Shown in pieces: positions 1-8,146 of a DNA stretch of 36,983 nucleotides. The stretch lies in NCBI RefSeq assembly GCF_900177275.1, contig NZ_FXAG01000009.1, positions 1 through 36,983 of the forward strand, read 5' to 3'. Made by a program: the position numbers and the translations under genes. The notes beneath the pieces are model-generated. The model worked only from the letters and a program-made list of their open reading frames with translations, had not been told where the DNA came from and made no database searches. Positions within the stretch are counted from its first letter, which is position 1. Each line of letters starts with the position of its first letter. This stretch comes from Pseudogulbenkiania subflava DSM 22618 (lineage in GTDB: Bacteria > Pseudomonadota > Gammaproteobacteria > Burkholderiales > Chromobacteriaceae).

Positions 1-1
1 G

Positions 2-328
2 ACCGTGCGCAAGCAAGAGGTTGAGGTCTTTTTGCAGAGTTTGGCTGAGCGATCCAGTCGTGAGCGGCCGACCTTGCTGATCCTGGATAACGCGCGGATG
101 CACGCCGCCATCAGAGAAGATAAACGTGATGTCTGGTTGCTGGATCATGGGTTTCATCTCTGCTTTCTGCCAGCTTATAGCCCAGAGCTGAACCTGATCG
201 AGCAGCTCTGGAAACAAGCCAAATACCACTGGCGACGATGTAAGACATGGGGTGCCACCGAATTGAAAAGCAAGGTGACCGACTTGCTGGATAGGGTTGG
301 CACAGAACTCAAATTTAGTTATGCGTGA
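2..328 (+). CDS. IS630-family transposase, C-terminal part (5' end outside window)
   Basis: This is the C-terminal half of an IS630-type DDE transposase, which cuts and joins the IS ends. The reading frame is open from the first bases and must begin upstream; the GTG at position 5 is probably internal. The segment LLILDNARMH carries the second catalytic Asp, and the LPAYSPELNLIEQLWK block supplies the third acidic residue (Glu); both are diagnostic of IS630 transposases. The stop lies only about 10-20 bases before what looks like the IS boundary, where the reading frame of the opposite-strand dgt gene begins. The first catalytic Asp lies outside the window, so activity cannot be judged. Confidence 0.9.
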   Translation, partial: TVRKQEVEVFLQSLAERSSRERPTLLILDNARMHAAIREDKRDVWLLDHGFHLCFLPAYSPELNLIEQLWKQAKYHWRRCKTWGATELKSKVTDLLDRVGTELKFSYA

Positions 329-1593
329 TTACTTAGTAGTGGTTTGAATATTTCAAGAAGGCCGGCTATTGCTGTATAGCCAGCGTATTCAATCAATTGA
401 ACCTTTTCATTGCAATAGACATTCTCTCTGCAATAGTCTTTTAGTATTTCAAGGAAAATTGTAGCAGCCGAGTTTTCCGGTAATAGTGTTGCTATCTCGT
501 TTCCTGCATTGGCTAGAGCTACAAAATTTTTGGCGGCATAGTATACCAAGAATCTTGTGGTGCTTGTCCTGAAATCAGTGAAGGTATAAGAGCAATCAGA
601 GGCTTCTAGAAAACCTCCCCATTCATTTTGAATTTTGTATATTGCTGCATTTACTTCGGAGCATGCATAATCAGTTGTGACGGCCCCGCGCTTGGCTTCC
701 CATTTTTGCGATATCCAGTTTGCTGCGTGACTTAAAGAGACAATGCCTTTTTCAACGCTGTCCTCAAGATCGCTAATGCAATAAGAGATGTCATCTGCGG
801 CTTCCATTATTGACGCAAGAGGGAATCGGTGTGGGTTTTCATTGCTTATGCCGTGTTCACCCCAGCAGTGTTTAATTAATGCAGATTCTGTGCTAAAAAA
901 GCCGGCTTTTTTATATAAAGGACTGTTTTTCTTTTTTTCTCCGGCGCAGCGTAGATATTTCAGACATGACAGCAATGAAGTTGTTGTCAGGTTGAGGCTG
1001 TGTTGATCATTGTTCCATTGTAGTTTGGATAGAATTCGGAGCCCTTGCGGGTTGCCATCAAATTCTATGAAGTCATTGAGAAGCTTTGAGTTTTTCGGGT
1101 TTTTTGGAAGGGCAAGTTTTAGTAGGTCGCTGCCATTTTTATCAAACCATTGTTGAATTGCTGCTTCTCCAAAGTGCCCAAATGGTGGATTGCCAATGTC
1201 ATGATCCAGGCAGGCGGTCTCAACAAATATTGCTAGCGATCTGGAGATTTCAGGATTTTTGATTTCGGCCAGCTCGACGATTTTATCGCTTATGTATCGC
1301 CCTACTTGTGATACCTCAAGGGAATGAGTAAGTCTGCTTCGCACAGAAGCATTTGACTCCAAGGAGAAGACCTGCGCTTTCTGCTGTAGCCTCCGGAAGG
1401 CGGCAGAATACAGCACGCGTCCTCTGTCACTTTCTGCATTTTCAACCAATGAACCATTTGCTCTGATATTCGATACTCTTGTGCGAAAACTCTCTCCTCT
1501 GATCACCAAGTTGCATAGAACATGATCGGACAGTTGCACAGCACTTGCGCACCAACTTGCACAGCACTTGCGCACCCGTTTTGGAGTGCGCAA
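319..1593 (-). pseudogene. dgt: dGTP triphosphohydrolase (dGTPase), both ends replaced by IS sequence
   Basis: The frame encodes an HD-superfamily dGTPase, which hydrolyses dGTP to deoxyguanosine and triphosphate. Visible motifs in the 424-residue frame are ESDRGRV and AAFRRLQQKAQVF (about 54-76), RLTHSLEV with metal ligand His90, LDHDIGNPPFGHFGE with His131-Asp132, and EAADDISY with Asp267/268. All HD ligands are therefore present. About the first 30 residues read through IS21-end DNA (the tandem repeats at 1534-1576) rather than a normal dGTPase N-terminus. The last few residues are supplied by the IS630 end. E. coli Dgt is 505 residues, so both termini are probably truncated. dGTPases are known to act in phage defence by depleting dNTPs. 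The gene is AT-rich compared with its neighbours. A truncated but expressed protein is possible; a normal promoter and start were probably removed by the IS21 insertion. Confidence 0.75.
1534..1576. repeat. Two 20-bp direct repeats in the IS21 end
   Basis: A 20-bp unit beginning TTGCACAGCACTTG occurs at 1534-1553 and exactly again at 1557-1576, a 23-bp period. A weaker partial match (TTGCATAG) begins at 1511. Multiple direct repeats at the ends are characteristic of IS21-family elements and serve as transposase-binding sites; this function is inferred from the family. Confidence 0.7.
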
Positions 1594-1595
1594 GT
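1566..1595 (-). terminator. Hairpin just downstream of istB
   Basis: ACTTGCGCAC at 1566-1575 pairs perfectly with GTGCGCAAGT at 1586-1595 across a 10-base loop. It sits 12 bases after the istB stop in the direction of transcription and uses the end of the second tandem repeat as one arm. No T tract follows, so it may be a third, inverted transposase-binding site rather than a terminator. Confidence 0.4.
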
Positions 1596-1606
1596 AGCTA
1601 TGGTTA

Positions 1607-2353
1607 CTAACTGATCTTTTTTGACTTCAGCTTACGCATCGACTCGCCCTTCAGGCTAATCGCGTGGGCGCGATGTACGACCCTGTCAAGAATGGCATCC
1701 GCCACAGTAGGATCGCCAAACAGGTCGTACCATTTCTCAGGTGGATATTGGCTAGTGATGATCAGTGCCCCCTCCATCGATTGCTGGTCCAGGATGTCCA
1801 GCAGGATCGGGCCGAGTTGAAGATCGATACCCCCAATTCCCAGGTCATCAATAATCAGTAGTGGCATCCGGGAAAGCTGCCGCCGTTTTCTTGGGAGCGT
1901 GCCATCAGCTTGGCTGACACTCAAATCCTCGAATAAGCGTGTGGCCGTGGTGTAGTAGGTCGCAATGCTTTGCCGGCAGGCTTGCTGACCAAACGCGCAC
2001 GCCAGCCAGCTTTTTCCTGTTCCGGTCGGACCGGTCAAAATCAGGTTCTGCTTTTGACGCATCCACTCGCCACCGGCCAGGGTCTGAATCTGCAAACGGT
2101 CCAAGCCACGACTGCTGCGGTAATCCACATCTTCAAGCACGGCTTGGTTGTAGCGCAGCTTCGCTTGCTTCAGTAGTCGGCTGATACGGCGGTTGTCCCG
2201 GCTGGACAGCTCTTCATCCAATAGGAGGCCCAGTCGCTGCTCAAATGGCATGGTGGTGCTTCCTGGCTCACCTTGCTGCTTTACTAGCGCAGTAGCCATG
2301 CCATGCAAGCCAAGTTCGATTAGTTTTTGGGTTGTAGTTGTCAGGCTCAGCAT
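1607..2353 (-). CDS. istB: IS21-family transposition helper ATPase IstB
   Basis: IstB is the DnaC-like AAA+ ATPase that helps IstA choose and remodel target DNA. Its 248 residues are the usual family length. Walker A reads GPTGTGKSWLACAFG (about residue 108) and Walker B reads LLIIDDLG (about 165). The start overlaps the end of istA by 7 bases, the usual translationally coupled arrangement. The frame is intact and no catalytic residue is missing, so it is probably functional. Confidence 0.95.
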   Translation of the reverse strand: MLSLTTTTQKLIELGLHGMATALVKQQGEPGSTTMPFEQRLGLLLDEELSSRDNRRISRLLKQAKLRYNQAVLEDVDYRSSRGLDRLQIQTLAGGEWMRQKQNLILTGPTGTGKSWLACAFGQQACRQSIATYYTTATRLFEDLSVSQADGTLPRKRRQLSRMPLLIIDDLGIGGIDLQLGPILLDILDQQSMEGALIITSQYPPEKWYDLFGDPTVADAILDRVVHRAHAISLKGESMRKLKSKKIS

Positions 2354-3897
2354 GCTTTCCCCCCTTCTGGTGGAACAGCGAAATAGGATGCGCCGCGTAG
2401 ATTTTCGTGGTGCGGCGTGGTGGCTGATGATGCTTTGTCTCGCCGGTAGGGTTCGTGTCGCAGAATTGAGCGCAGTCGGTCATAGGTCAGGATGTTGCGG
2501 GCAAGCGCATAGCTACACGCCTGTTCAAGGCGCTCCTGCCACCCCTCACGGCGCACGTCACGCCGCAATGCCCGTATCCCTTTGAGGCCATTGGCAAAGT
2601 CACGGCGCTCCTCCAGGTTGCGCTGTACCAGCTGCAGTGTCGCTGGGCCGATGTCTTTGGCCCAAGCACGCAATGCATCAGGAGAGTCGCCAACATGATG
2701 ACGGTGGTGTGGAGCCAGGTGAGAGGGATCGGTACTGATGCCGGCACCAAGCTTGATCTCATGGCTGGCTACTCGTCGGCGTTGGCTGTAAATGTCCAGC
2801 CGCTCATTGCTGGCACGCAGGTCAACCAATTGGTGGGCAAGGGTGTATGGTACAGAGTAGTAATGATCAACAAACCGCACGTGGTGCCGCTCATCGACAC
2901 GCACCCGGTATCGCCATTGGCTGTAGGGGTAGCGATCATCGCGCAGTGGTGCCAATGCCGGTGTGTCGAGCTCGGCCAGGCGTGACATACGGCTTTGTGG
3001 GTACGTCTTGGTGGTTTTGTGGTTCAGCTGGCACATCCAGTAATTCAGCGCATGGTTCAGTTCTTCCAGGCTGAAAAACACTTGGTGACGCAAGCGAGCC
3101 AATACCCATCGCTGAACGATCTGAACGCCGACCTCGGCCAGCGCTTTATCCTTGGGTTGTCGTGGCCGTGCAGGCAGGATCACGAAACCATAGTGTTCAG
3201 CCAGCTCCTGATATGCCGGATTGAGCACAATGACAGAGCGCGTATGCTTTGTGACCGCTGACTTCAGGTTGTCTGGCACGATGAAACGTGGCACACCGCC
3301 GATATGCTCCAGCATACGAACATGTGCCTTTAACCAATCTTCGATGGTTTGTGTTTCGACCGCAGTGGCAAACAGATAGCCGGATGCGCCCAGTGTTCCG
3401 ACAAAGATCTGAACCCTCCGAATTTCTCCCGTGTCACGATCCCGTATTGGCATGGTCTTGCCGCAAAAATCCACGAACAACATCTCACCGGGGTGATACA
3501 CGTAGCGCAGACTAAGCTTGCAGCCTTTGCGCCATTTCCGGTATGCACGCGTGAATTGGGCGTAGGAGATACCGTCGGGTGTAACCGCTCGATACTCATC
3601 CCAGAGCAGTTCCAGCGTAACGTCACGCTTTTGCAGTTCGGCATGAACCAACAGCCAATCTGGCTGTGGTTTTCGTGATGGTGGCTGTTGTGCCGGGCCG
3701 AGCAGCGCTTGGCGCAACCCGTCGTTGTCCAGATCTTTCAGATCATCCCAGCCGTACTGCCCCAGGCGTAACAAGTCACGAACAGCTCTCACCGTATTGG
3801 GCGCAACGCCAGACAGTCGTCCAACCGCCCGGTTGGAGTAATTCATATCACACGCCAAGCGGAGCACTTGGCGTAGCGTTTCTATCGGTAACTTCAT
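2347..3897 (-). CDS. istA: IS21-family transposase IstA
   Basis: IstA is the DDE transposase of the IS21 family. The 516-residue protein starts with a helix-turn-helix region (NYSNRAVGRLSGVAPNTVRA, about 19-38) that binds IS ends. The retroviral-integrase-type catalytic core follows, with Asp in FVDFCGKT, Asp in FIVPDNLKSAV and Glu in DKALAEVGVQIVQRW. The C-terminal segment contains the VRFVDHYYSVPY block typical of IstA. It is transcribed first and overlaps istB. A perfect hairpin lies about 20 bases upstream of the start. Confidence 0.95.
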   Translation of the reverse strand: MKLPIETLRQVLRLACDMNYSNRAVGRLSGVAPNTVRAVRDLLRLGQYGWDDLKDLDNDGLRQALLGPAQQPPSRKPQPDWLLVHAELQKRDVTLELLWDEYRAVTPDGISYAQFTRAYRKWRKGCKLSLRYVYHPGEMLFVDFCGKTMPIRDRDTGEIRRVQIFVGTLGASGYLFATAVETQTIEDWLKAHVRMLEHIGGVPRFIVPDNLKSAVTKHTRSVIVLNPAYQELAEHYGFVILPARPRQPKDKALAEVGVQIVQRWVLARLRHQVFFSLEELNHALNYWMCQLNHKTTKTYPQSRMSRLAELDTPALAPLRDDRYPYSQWRYRVRVDERHHVRFVDHYYSVPYTLAHQLVDLRASNERLDIYSQRRRVASHEIKLGAGISTDPSHLAPHHRHHVGDSPDALRAWAKDIGPATLQLVQRNLEERRDFANGLKGIRALRRDVRREGWQERLEQACSYALARNILTYDRLRSILRHEPYRRDKASSATTPHHENLRGASYFAVPPEGGKAC

Positions 3898-3916
3898 TGT
3901 CTATCCAGACACCATG

Positions 3917-3939
3917 GACGAGCGACCCCCTCGCTCGTC
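3917..3939. promoter_or_regulatory. Perfect 9-bp hairpin upstream of istA
   Basis: GACGAGCGA (3917-3925) and TCGCTCGTC (3931-3939) are perfect inverted repeats around a C5 loop, 20 bases before the istA start. On the mRNA this would put a stable stem in the leader and could limit istA expression. It could instead protect the IS against read-through from outside. The role is inferred. Confidence 0.4.
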
Positions 3940-4117
3940 GCGATGGGCAAATTGCATTGAGAGAAATGCAGGGGGATGGCTTGACGCCATCGCGCGTCAG
4001 ATCGACAATGATCCCGTCAGGGGGCATTTCTTGACGAGATTCAGCAGAAGCTTGGGGCGGCAACCCCAGGCTTTTGTCTTTCTAACGACCTGCGATGAAT
4101 TGAGTGTCCTGCTTACT

Positions 4118-4414
4118 TCATCGGCATGGGTCCTCTCCTTTCTGTGTCGGGGACGATGGTTCAATAGCACGTGCGTGCTGTGCAGCAAGCCACGCCGCCA
4201 CATCCTTGGTCAGCGCAAACTTCCCGCGTCGTTTCTCAATACCGAAGATCGGAATGGGTATCGTCTTGCGTGCGACTGCCTGCCGAAACGCTTCTTGGGA
4301 CGGATAGCCCAGCGCGGCTCTCAGATCCTCTCCTGTCATCATCGGGCCATGCTTGCTCAACAGATCTTGCTCAAGCAACACCGCTAGCTGCTCATTACAT
4401 TTGGATTTGGTCAT
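4118..4414 (-). CDS. Small hypothetical protein, probable DNA-binding
   Basis: This 98-residue protein has a mixed helical N-terminus, a GEDLRAALGYPSQEAFRQAV segment (about 28-47), and then a basic stretch (RKTIPIPIFGIEKRRGKFA) and a short helix (TKDVAAWLAAQ). The pattern of a recognition-type helix followed by a basic wing resembles small excisionase/AlpA-like winged helix proteins of integrative elements. I have no specific family match. It is divergent from the gene starting at 4578, with about 160 bases between them. The start is the ATG at 4414, with a weak GAG six bases before it. Confidence 0.6.
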   Translation of the reverse strand: MTKSKCNEQLAVLLEQDLLSKHGPMMTGEDLRAALGYPSQEAFRQAVARKTIPIPIFGIEKRRGKFALTKDVAAWLAAQHARAIEPSSPTQKGEDPCR

Positions 4415-4577
4415 TTCTCAGTTACGTGCTGTCACGCTGGGTAATGGTTGGATGCTATCAACTGTTCACTTGGCAAGATACCTATACCTTTGCGCTTAAA
4501 GTTGCTCTTTTTTCTTGTGGTGCTGTAAGGTAACTAATTGAATTTAATTGAACATATTGATTGCTTTTAATACTTTC

Positions 4578-5420
4578 ATGGCAGAGAAAATAAAGAAACG
4601 AGCAGGTCGCCGGGATGCTGACGTTGATGCGATCCGCACAATTTGGTGGTTTCAGTGCTTGGCCAACCGTCTAGAGACGGATGCACCACGCGAGGTACAG
4701 CGCGTTATCGCTCCGCGTACGGTGTCGCCCGATGTAAACGGGAACCCTATCAAGAACAACAAATTTCTGGGCTACTCAAGGGGGGTGCATGTTCCAAGTA
4801 GGGAGCTGGCATTACAGGCAGAGAGGGTGGTACCAAGATCAAGTTGGGTGCTGTATCACCCGATTTGGACCGTGTTGCGATCAACTGGCCCCATCAGCAA
4901 ACACGCGCTGACGTGGGTACGCCAGCTCGATCATGAAATACAAGCAATTGTGCTGGGGCCGTATAACGCGATCGTCGGTGGTGCGAGCCAACATACGTTA
5001 GGCGCACTTGAGCGCCGGGCCAGCCTAGATAGCCTGGCTGCGCTGGCGCTTCTCTTGCGTCTACGTCATGAGGAGGGTAAACCGGAATGGGTCTGGCTCT
5101 ACGCCGACAGCATCTTCCGAGTACTGCTGCTGATCGGAACGCACCTTGACCTGCAAGGAGTCGCGGAAAGGATGTTTCGGCTCTATGTGGAACGAGTGTT
5201 CAGCTTGGCCGAGTTCGAGGGACGACGTATGGATCTGTCCAGCTATGACTATGTTTTTGCGACGTATCTCCTAGCCGTCGTTGCTAATCGAGTACGGGAA
5301 AAGCATGCTCCTCAGCGCGACCGGAGAATGCCGACATTCTATGCCTTGCAAGTGCTGACCGGCCCATATGAGCTGCGATTCAAGCAATACTTCCAGATTC
5401 CTCTCGTCAGCATTACTTAG
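4578..5420 (+). CDS. Hypothetical protein, 280 aa
   Basis: I do not recognise this protein. It begins with a lysine/arginine-rich stretch (AEKIKKRAGRR) and is otherwise mostly helical, with a leucine-rich segment in the middle (SLDSLAALALLLRLR). No signal peptide, membrane helix or catalytic motif is evident. The ATG at 4578 is chosen over an upstream TTG at 4548; neither has a clear Shine-Dalgarno. It is divergent from the small putative DNA-binding gene at 4118-4414, and the two may form a pair carried by the same mobile element. A regulatory or element-maintenance role would be a guess. Confidence 0.7.
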   Translation: MAEKIKKRAGRRDADVDAIRTIWWFQCLANRLETDAPREVQRVIAPRTVSPDVNGNPIKNNKFLGYSRGVHVPSRELALQAERVVPRSSWVLYHPIWTVLRSTGPISKHALTWVRQLDHEIQAIVLGPYNAIVGGASQHTLGALERRASLDSLAALALLLRLRHEEGKPEWVWLYADSIFRVLLLIGTHLDLQGVAERMFRLYVERVFSLAEFEGRRMDLSSYDYVFATYLLAVVANRVREKHAPQRDRRMPTFYALQVLTGPYELRFKQYFQIPLVSIT

Positions 5421-5808
5421 AGTTAGGATGCGACTTTGGGGGCGCTTGGTATTGTGCGGATTCCCGCGCAGCTGACCACGTGTTCCGGCGCACTCTTACC
5501 ATTTCGTGGATGCTACGCTGGTGGTGACCGTTTCCGGTTGATATGCTGCCAGCACGGTAGATGACTTGCTGTGTCAAACTCCGGCCAGGAGCCGCCATTC
5601 ATACTTTCGCCGAAGCAGTCACATGAACGGCAGTTCCACGACAGGCAGCTGCCATCCGCGGGGCCGAACCGACTTGCCCAAAATCGAACCCGAAGAAAGT
5701 TGGGACATCCCGCGGGCAAGAATGGATTCTACGTCCTGCTTGAGTCCTTCCTGCGGGCACCTATGATGAAAGTAGATTTGGTCTCGCTCGATCAGTAGGG
5801 AGCTTCGT
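5421..5808. other. Intergenic region, no convincing gene
   Basis: This 388-base stretch has no frame that looks coding. Around 5575-5705 are short imperfect repeats with AACGGCAGTT and GGCAGCTGCC-like cores, resembling degenerate intergenic repeats of proteobacteria. A good Shine-Dalgarno (AGGGAGC) at its end serves the metalloprotease start at 5809. Confidence 0.4.
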
Positions 5809-7473
5809 ATGCCACACAATGTACTTGTTACGGAGTTCGTGCATCATCTTCATCGCACCGGGTTGCTCGACGTAAATGTCAGCCAGGGAGCCACGCCAGA
5901 TGAGCCGCTTTCTCCGGCGATCAAGGCAATTGCCGCCGACCTGTTCAAGATCACAGGAGACAGTAGCTTCAAGGCGATTAGCGAATGGACAATGATCGGG
6001 CAGGCCCAATCGCCCCAATTGCAAGCCGCCATCGAGTTTCTGACCAAGCCACGCTGCGGCAATCCGAAGGGCAAGCAGAGCCCGCTCTCAATCCAGACTT
6101 TCGGCACGCCGAGTGGTCGATGGTCGCGCGGCGTGCTGACCTACTCCATCGATCCGCGCGGCTGCAATCTGGCGGCGGCGCAGGTCACGACCATCATCGA
6201 CAATGTCTTCGCCCAATGGCAGGCAGTGACGCCCTTTTTTTCCTTCAGCCGCGTTCCGAGCGGCGGTGACATTCTTCTAGCCTTCGCTGGTGCGGAAACC
6301 GACAGCAGGTTCGGCGCAAAGTCGGGGGTTGTGGCGACCGGCGCGCCGCCAGAGCAAGGGCGCATCTTTTTCGACAATTCGGAGACCTGGACCGAGCCCT
6401 TACTGCGTTCGGTCGGACTGCATGAACTCGGGCATGCGCTGGGGCTCACACATTCGAACGACCGCAATTCCGTCATGTACCCGATTGACATGACATTCGC
6501 CGCGATCGACCCCGAAAGCCAGGATGCGCTGCGCATGCTTCATGGTTGGGCGCCCCAGGTCCCGCTGCCGGACCGTGCCACGAGCGACCGTCCGTCGCTG
6601 GCCTATACGGGCAGCGTCGGCCTGTTCTCGGCCTCCTATTTGCTTCACATGGTATGGAAAGGCTCGCGTGACGATCAGGGAATCTATGAGTCGAGCCTCG
6701 TCAACAATGTCTGGACCCCGCAAGAGAAGATCCACGGTATCGGTTCGACGGAAAGCCCGGCGCTTACTGCAATCCTGACGGGCGACGGGACGACATCGAC
6801 AGCGCTGCTCATGGCTTGGCGCGGCGTGAAGGGTGATCAGGGACTCTACTGGTCAACGACGCGTTTCGGTTCTTGGTCCCCCCAGGCGAAGGTTGGTATC
6901 TCGGCCTCCAGCGATCGCCCGGCGCTGGGCGTCTATCCGGGCGGAATCTATCTCGCCTGGAAGGGCATTGATGGCGATCAGGGTATTTATTTCTCAACCT
7001 TCGATGGAAATGACTGGTCGCCACAGACAAATATGTATGGTGTCGGCACCTCCGCGTCGCCGGCGCTTGCGACGCTCAATGGTGTGCTCTACATGTTCTG
7101 GAAAGGCGTCGAGGGCGATTCCAATCTTTATTACTCCTCGCTTGACGCCGGACCGAAACCAATCTGGCAGCCGCAGCGCAAGGTGGCCTTCGTGACCTCG
7201 AAGGCGGAAGGAGCCGCCTGGCAATATCCTGGCACGACCCACGGCCCTTCTGCGACTCTTCGCGGCAACCGCATCCTGCTGGCCTGGAAAGGCGTTGAGG
7301 GCGATCAGGGCATCTATTTCAGCTTATTCGACGGCAATGAGTTCAGCGGGCAGATTCAGGTCAAGGATGTCGGCACAAGCCAGGGGCCCGGCGTCTGCAC
7401 ATTTGGCGCCTTCACGCACATGGCCTGGAAGGGTGTCGAGGGGGACAATATCCTCTACTGGTCTACGCTCTGA
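5809..7473 (+). CDS. Matrixin-like zinc metalloprotease with cysteine switch and six C-terminal repeats
   Basis: This 554-residue protein resembles matrix metalloproteases. An N-terminal propeptide-like region ends in KPRCGNP (Cys83), matching the MMP cysteine-switch motif that keeps such enzymes latent. The catalytic domain (about 100-255) has HELGHALGLTH (205-215), supplying three zinc ligands and the catalytic Glu, and SVMYP with Met-turn Met223. This is the matrixin (M10A/metzincin) signature. The C-terminal half has six repeats of about 47 residues with the core WKGVEGDQGIYFS. Their Trp residues lie at 283, 337, 384, 431, 493 and 540, suggesting a beta-propeller-like binding domain in the position of hemopexin in MMPs. 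There is no classical signal peptide, so export, if any, would use another route or depend on lysis. The start is well supported by AGGGAGC seven bases upstream. GC content is higher than in its neighbours and degenerate DNA flanks it, suggesting horizontal acquisition. Confidence 0.9.
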   Translation: MPHNVLVTEFVHHLHRTGLLDVNVSQGATPDEPLSPAIKAIAADLFKITGDSSFKAISEWTMIGQAQSPQLQAAIEFLTKPRCGNPKGKQSPLSIQTFGTPSGRWSRGVLTYSIDPRGCNLAAAQVTTIIDNVFAQWQAVTPFFSFSRVPSGGDILLAFAGAETDSRFGAKSGVVATGAPPEQGRIFFDNSETWTEPLLRSVGLHELGHALGLTHSNDRNSVMYPIDMTFAAIDPESQDALRMLHGWAPQVPLPDRATSDRPSLAYTGSVGLFSASYLLHMVWKGSRDDQGIYESSLVNNVWTPQEKIHGIGSTESPALTAILTGDGTTSTALLMAWRGVKGDQGLYWSTTRFGSWSPQAKVGISASSDRPALGVYPGGIYLAWKGIDGDQGIYFSTFDGNDWSPQTNMYGVGTSASPALATLNGVLYMFWKGVEGDSNLYYSSLDAGPKPIWQPQRKVAFVTSKAEGAAWQYPGTTHGPSATLRGNRILLAWKGVEGDQGIYFSLFDGNEFSGQIQVKDVGTSQGPGVCTFGAFTHMAWKGVEGDNILYWSTL

Positions 7474-7489
7474 CCGATCCCCATTTGGT

Positions 7490-7690
7490 CTTACGGCGCC
7501 CGCCTGGCGCTGGAATTGTTCCAGCGTGACCCAACCGCCGCCATAGCCCTTGGTGCTGCTGGCATCGATTCCAGTTCTGGACGTTGCCTACCCCGCATCA
7601 CCGAGCACCTCGCTCGCCGCGGTCTCGGCGGCGTAGGTGAAGGCGCTGAGGGCCAGAGCGGCTATCGCCCCGAATGTCGTTTGTGTGGCC
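7490..7690 (-). pseudogene. Remnant of a small exported protein
   Basis: On the minus strand one frame reads as a signal-peptide-like segment (TFGAIAALALSAFTYAAE), then an in-frame TAG at 7590-7588. The same frame continues with a plausible segment (SSTKGYGGGWVTLEQFQRQ) up to the end of the metalloprotease gene. No start codon with a ribosome site is visible upstream. I read it as a decayed secreted-protein gene of unknown family. Confidence 0.3.
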
Positions 7691-8146
7691 GGTAACCGCC
7701 CTTTACAGGCCCGTAAGCGAGACTCAGGTCAATGTCGGCTGAGGCCGATCCACTGCCGGTGGACAGATGCGCCACGCGACTGCTCGACTCAGAAACCTGC
7801 CATTGAACCGCAAATAGCTCGGCCGACTCCTTTGGGTCGATTGCTGAAGCCCACTTCATCGCCTAAGTATGTCTGCTCTATGTTGGCCAGTGGGCCCAGC
7901 GCTCTGAGCAGGTACGACCGCCAGCGCCTGGAGTATAGGAAGGATTCAACATAATGGTTGTCACCCGCTTTTGCCACTCTGCTAGGTAGGTCAAGCGGGG
8001 TACCGACAGTTGGTCGGTCATTTGTCGTCATTCGTTTAGCGACTTGGGTAAGGCTTTAATGACGGGGTAGCCTGCCGTTCGATTAGCCATGGCAGTAATC
8101 AAGAAAGTAAATTGACACCGCTTCCTTTGGTTTGCACTCACGATAC
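7691..8146. other. Non-coding or degenerate stretch
   Basis: About 450 bases follow the remnant at 7490-7690 without a convincing gene. Minus-strand open frames exist, including one of about 80 codons at 7789-8031, but they show no motif and no ribosome site. The stretch separates the metalloprotease from the membrane-protein gene and is probably leftover DNA from insertions. Confidence 0.4.

Larger units (their letters stand above)
1501..3960 (-). mobile_element. IS21-family insertion sequence (ends approximate)
   Basis: The unit holds istA and istB in the standard overlapping order, read leftwards, with end-type repeats just beyond istB. The left boundary lies somewhere between about 1500 and 1534. 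The right boundary is unresolved between about 3940 and 4110, because I could not match the tandem repeats on the istA side. It separates the dgt remnant from the genes to its right and appears to have removed the dgt 5' end. Confidence 0.65.

Noticed and set aside
4171-4195. GTGCTGTGC-like string as the missing right IS21 repeat
   Set aside because: It matches the tandem repeats only in part and falls inside a plausible coding frame.
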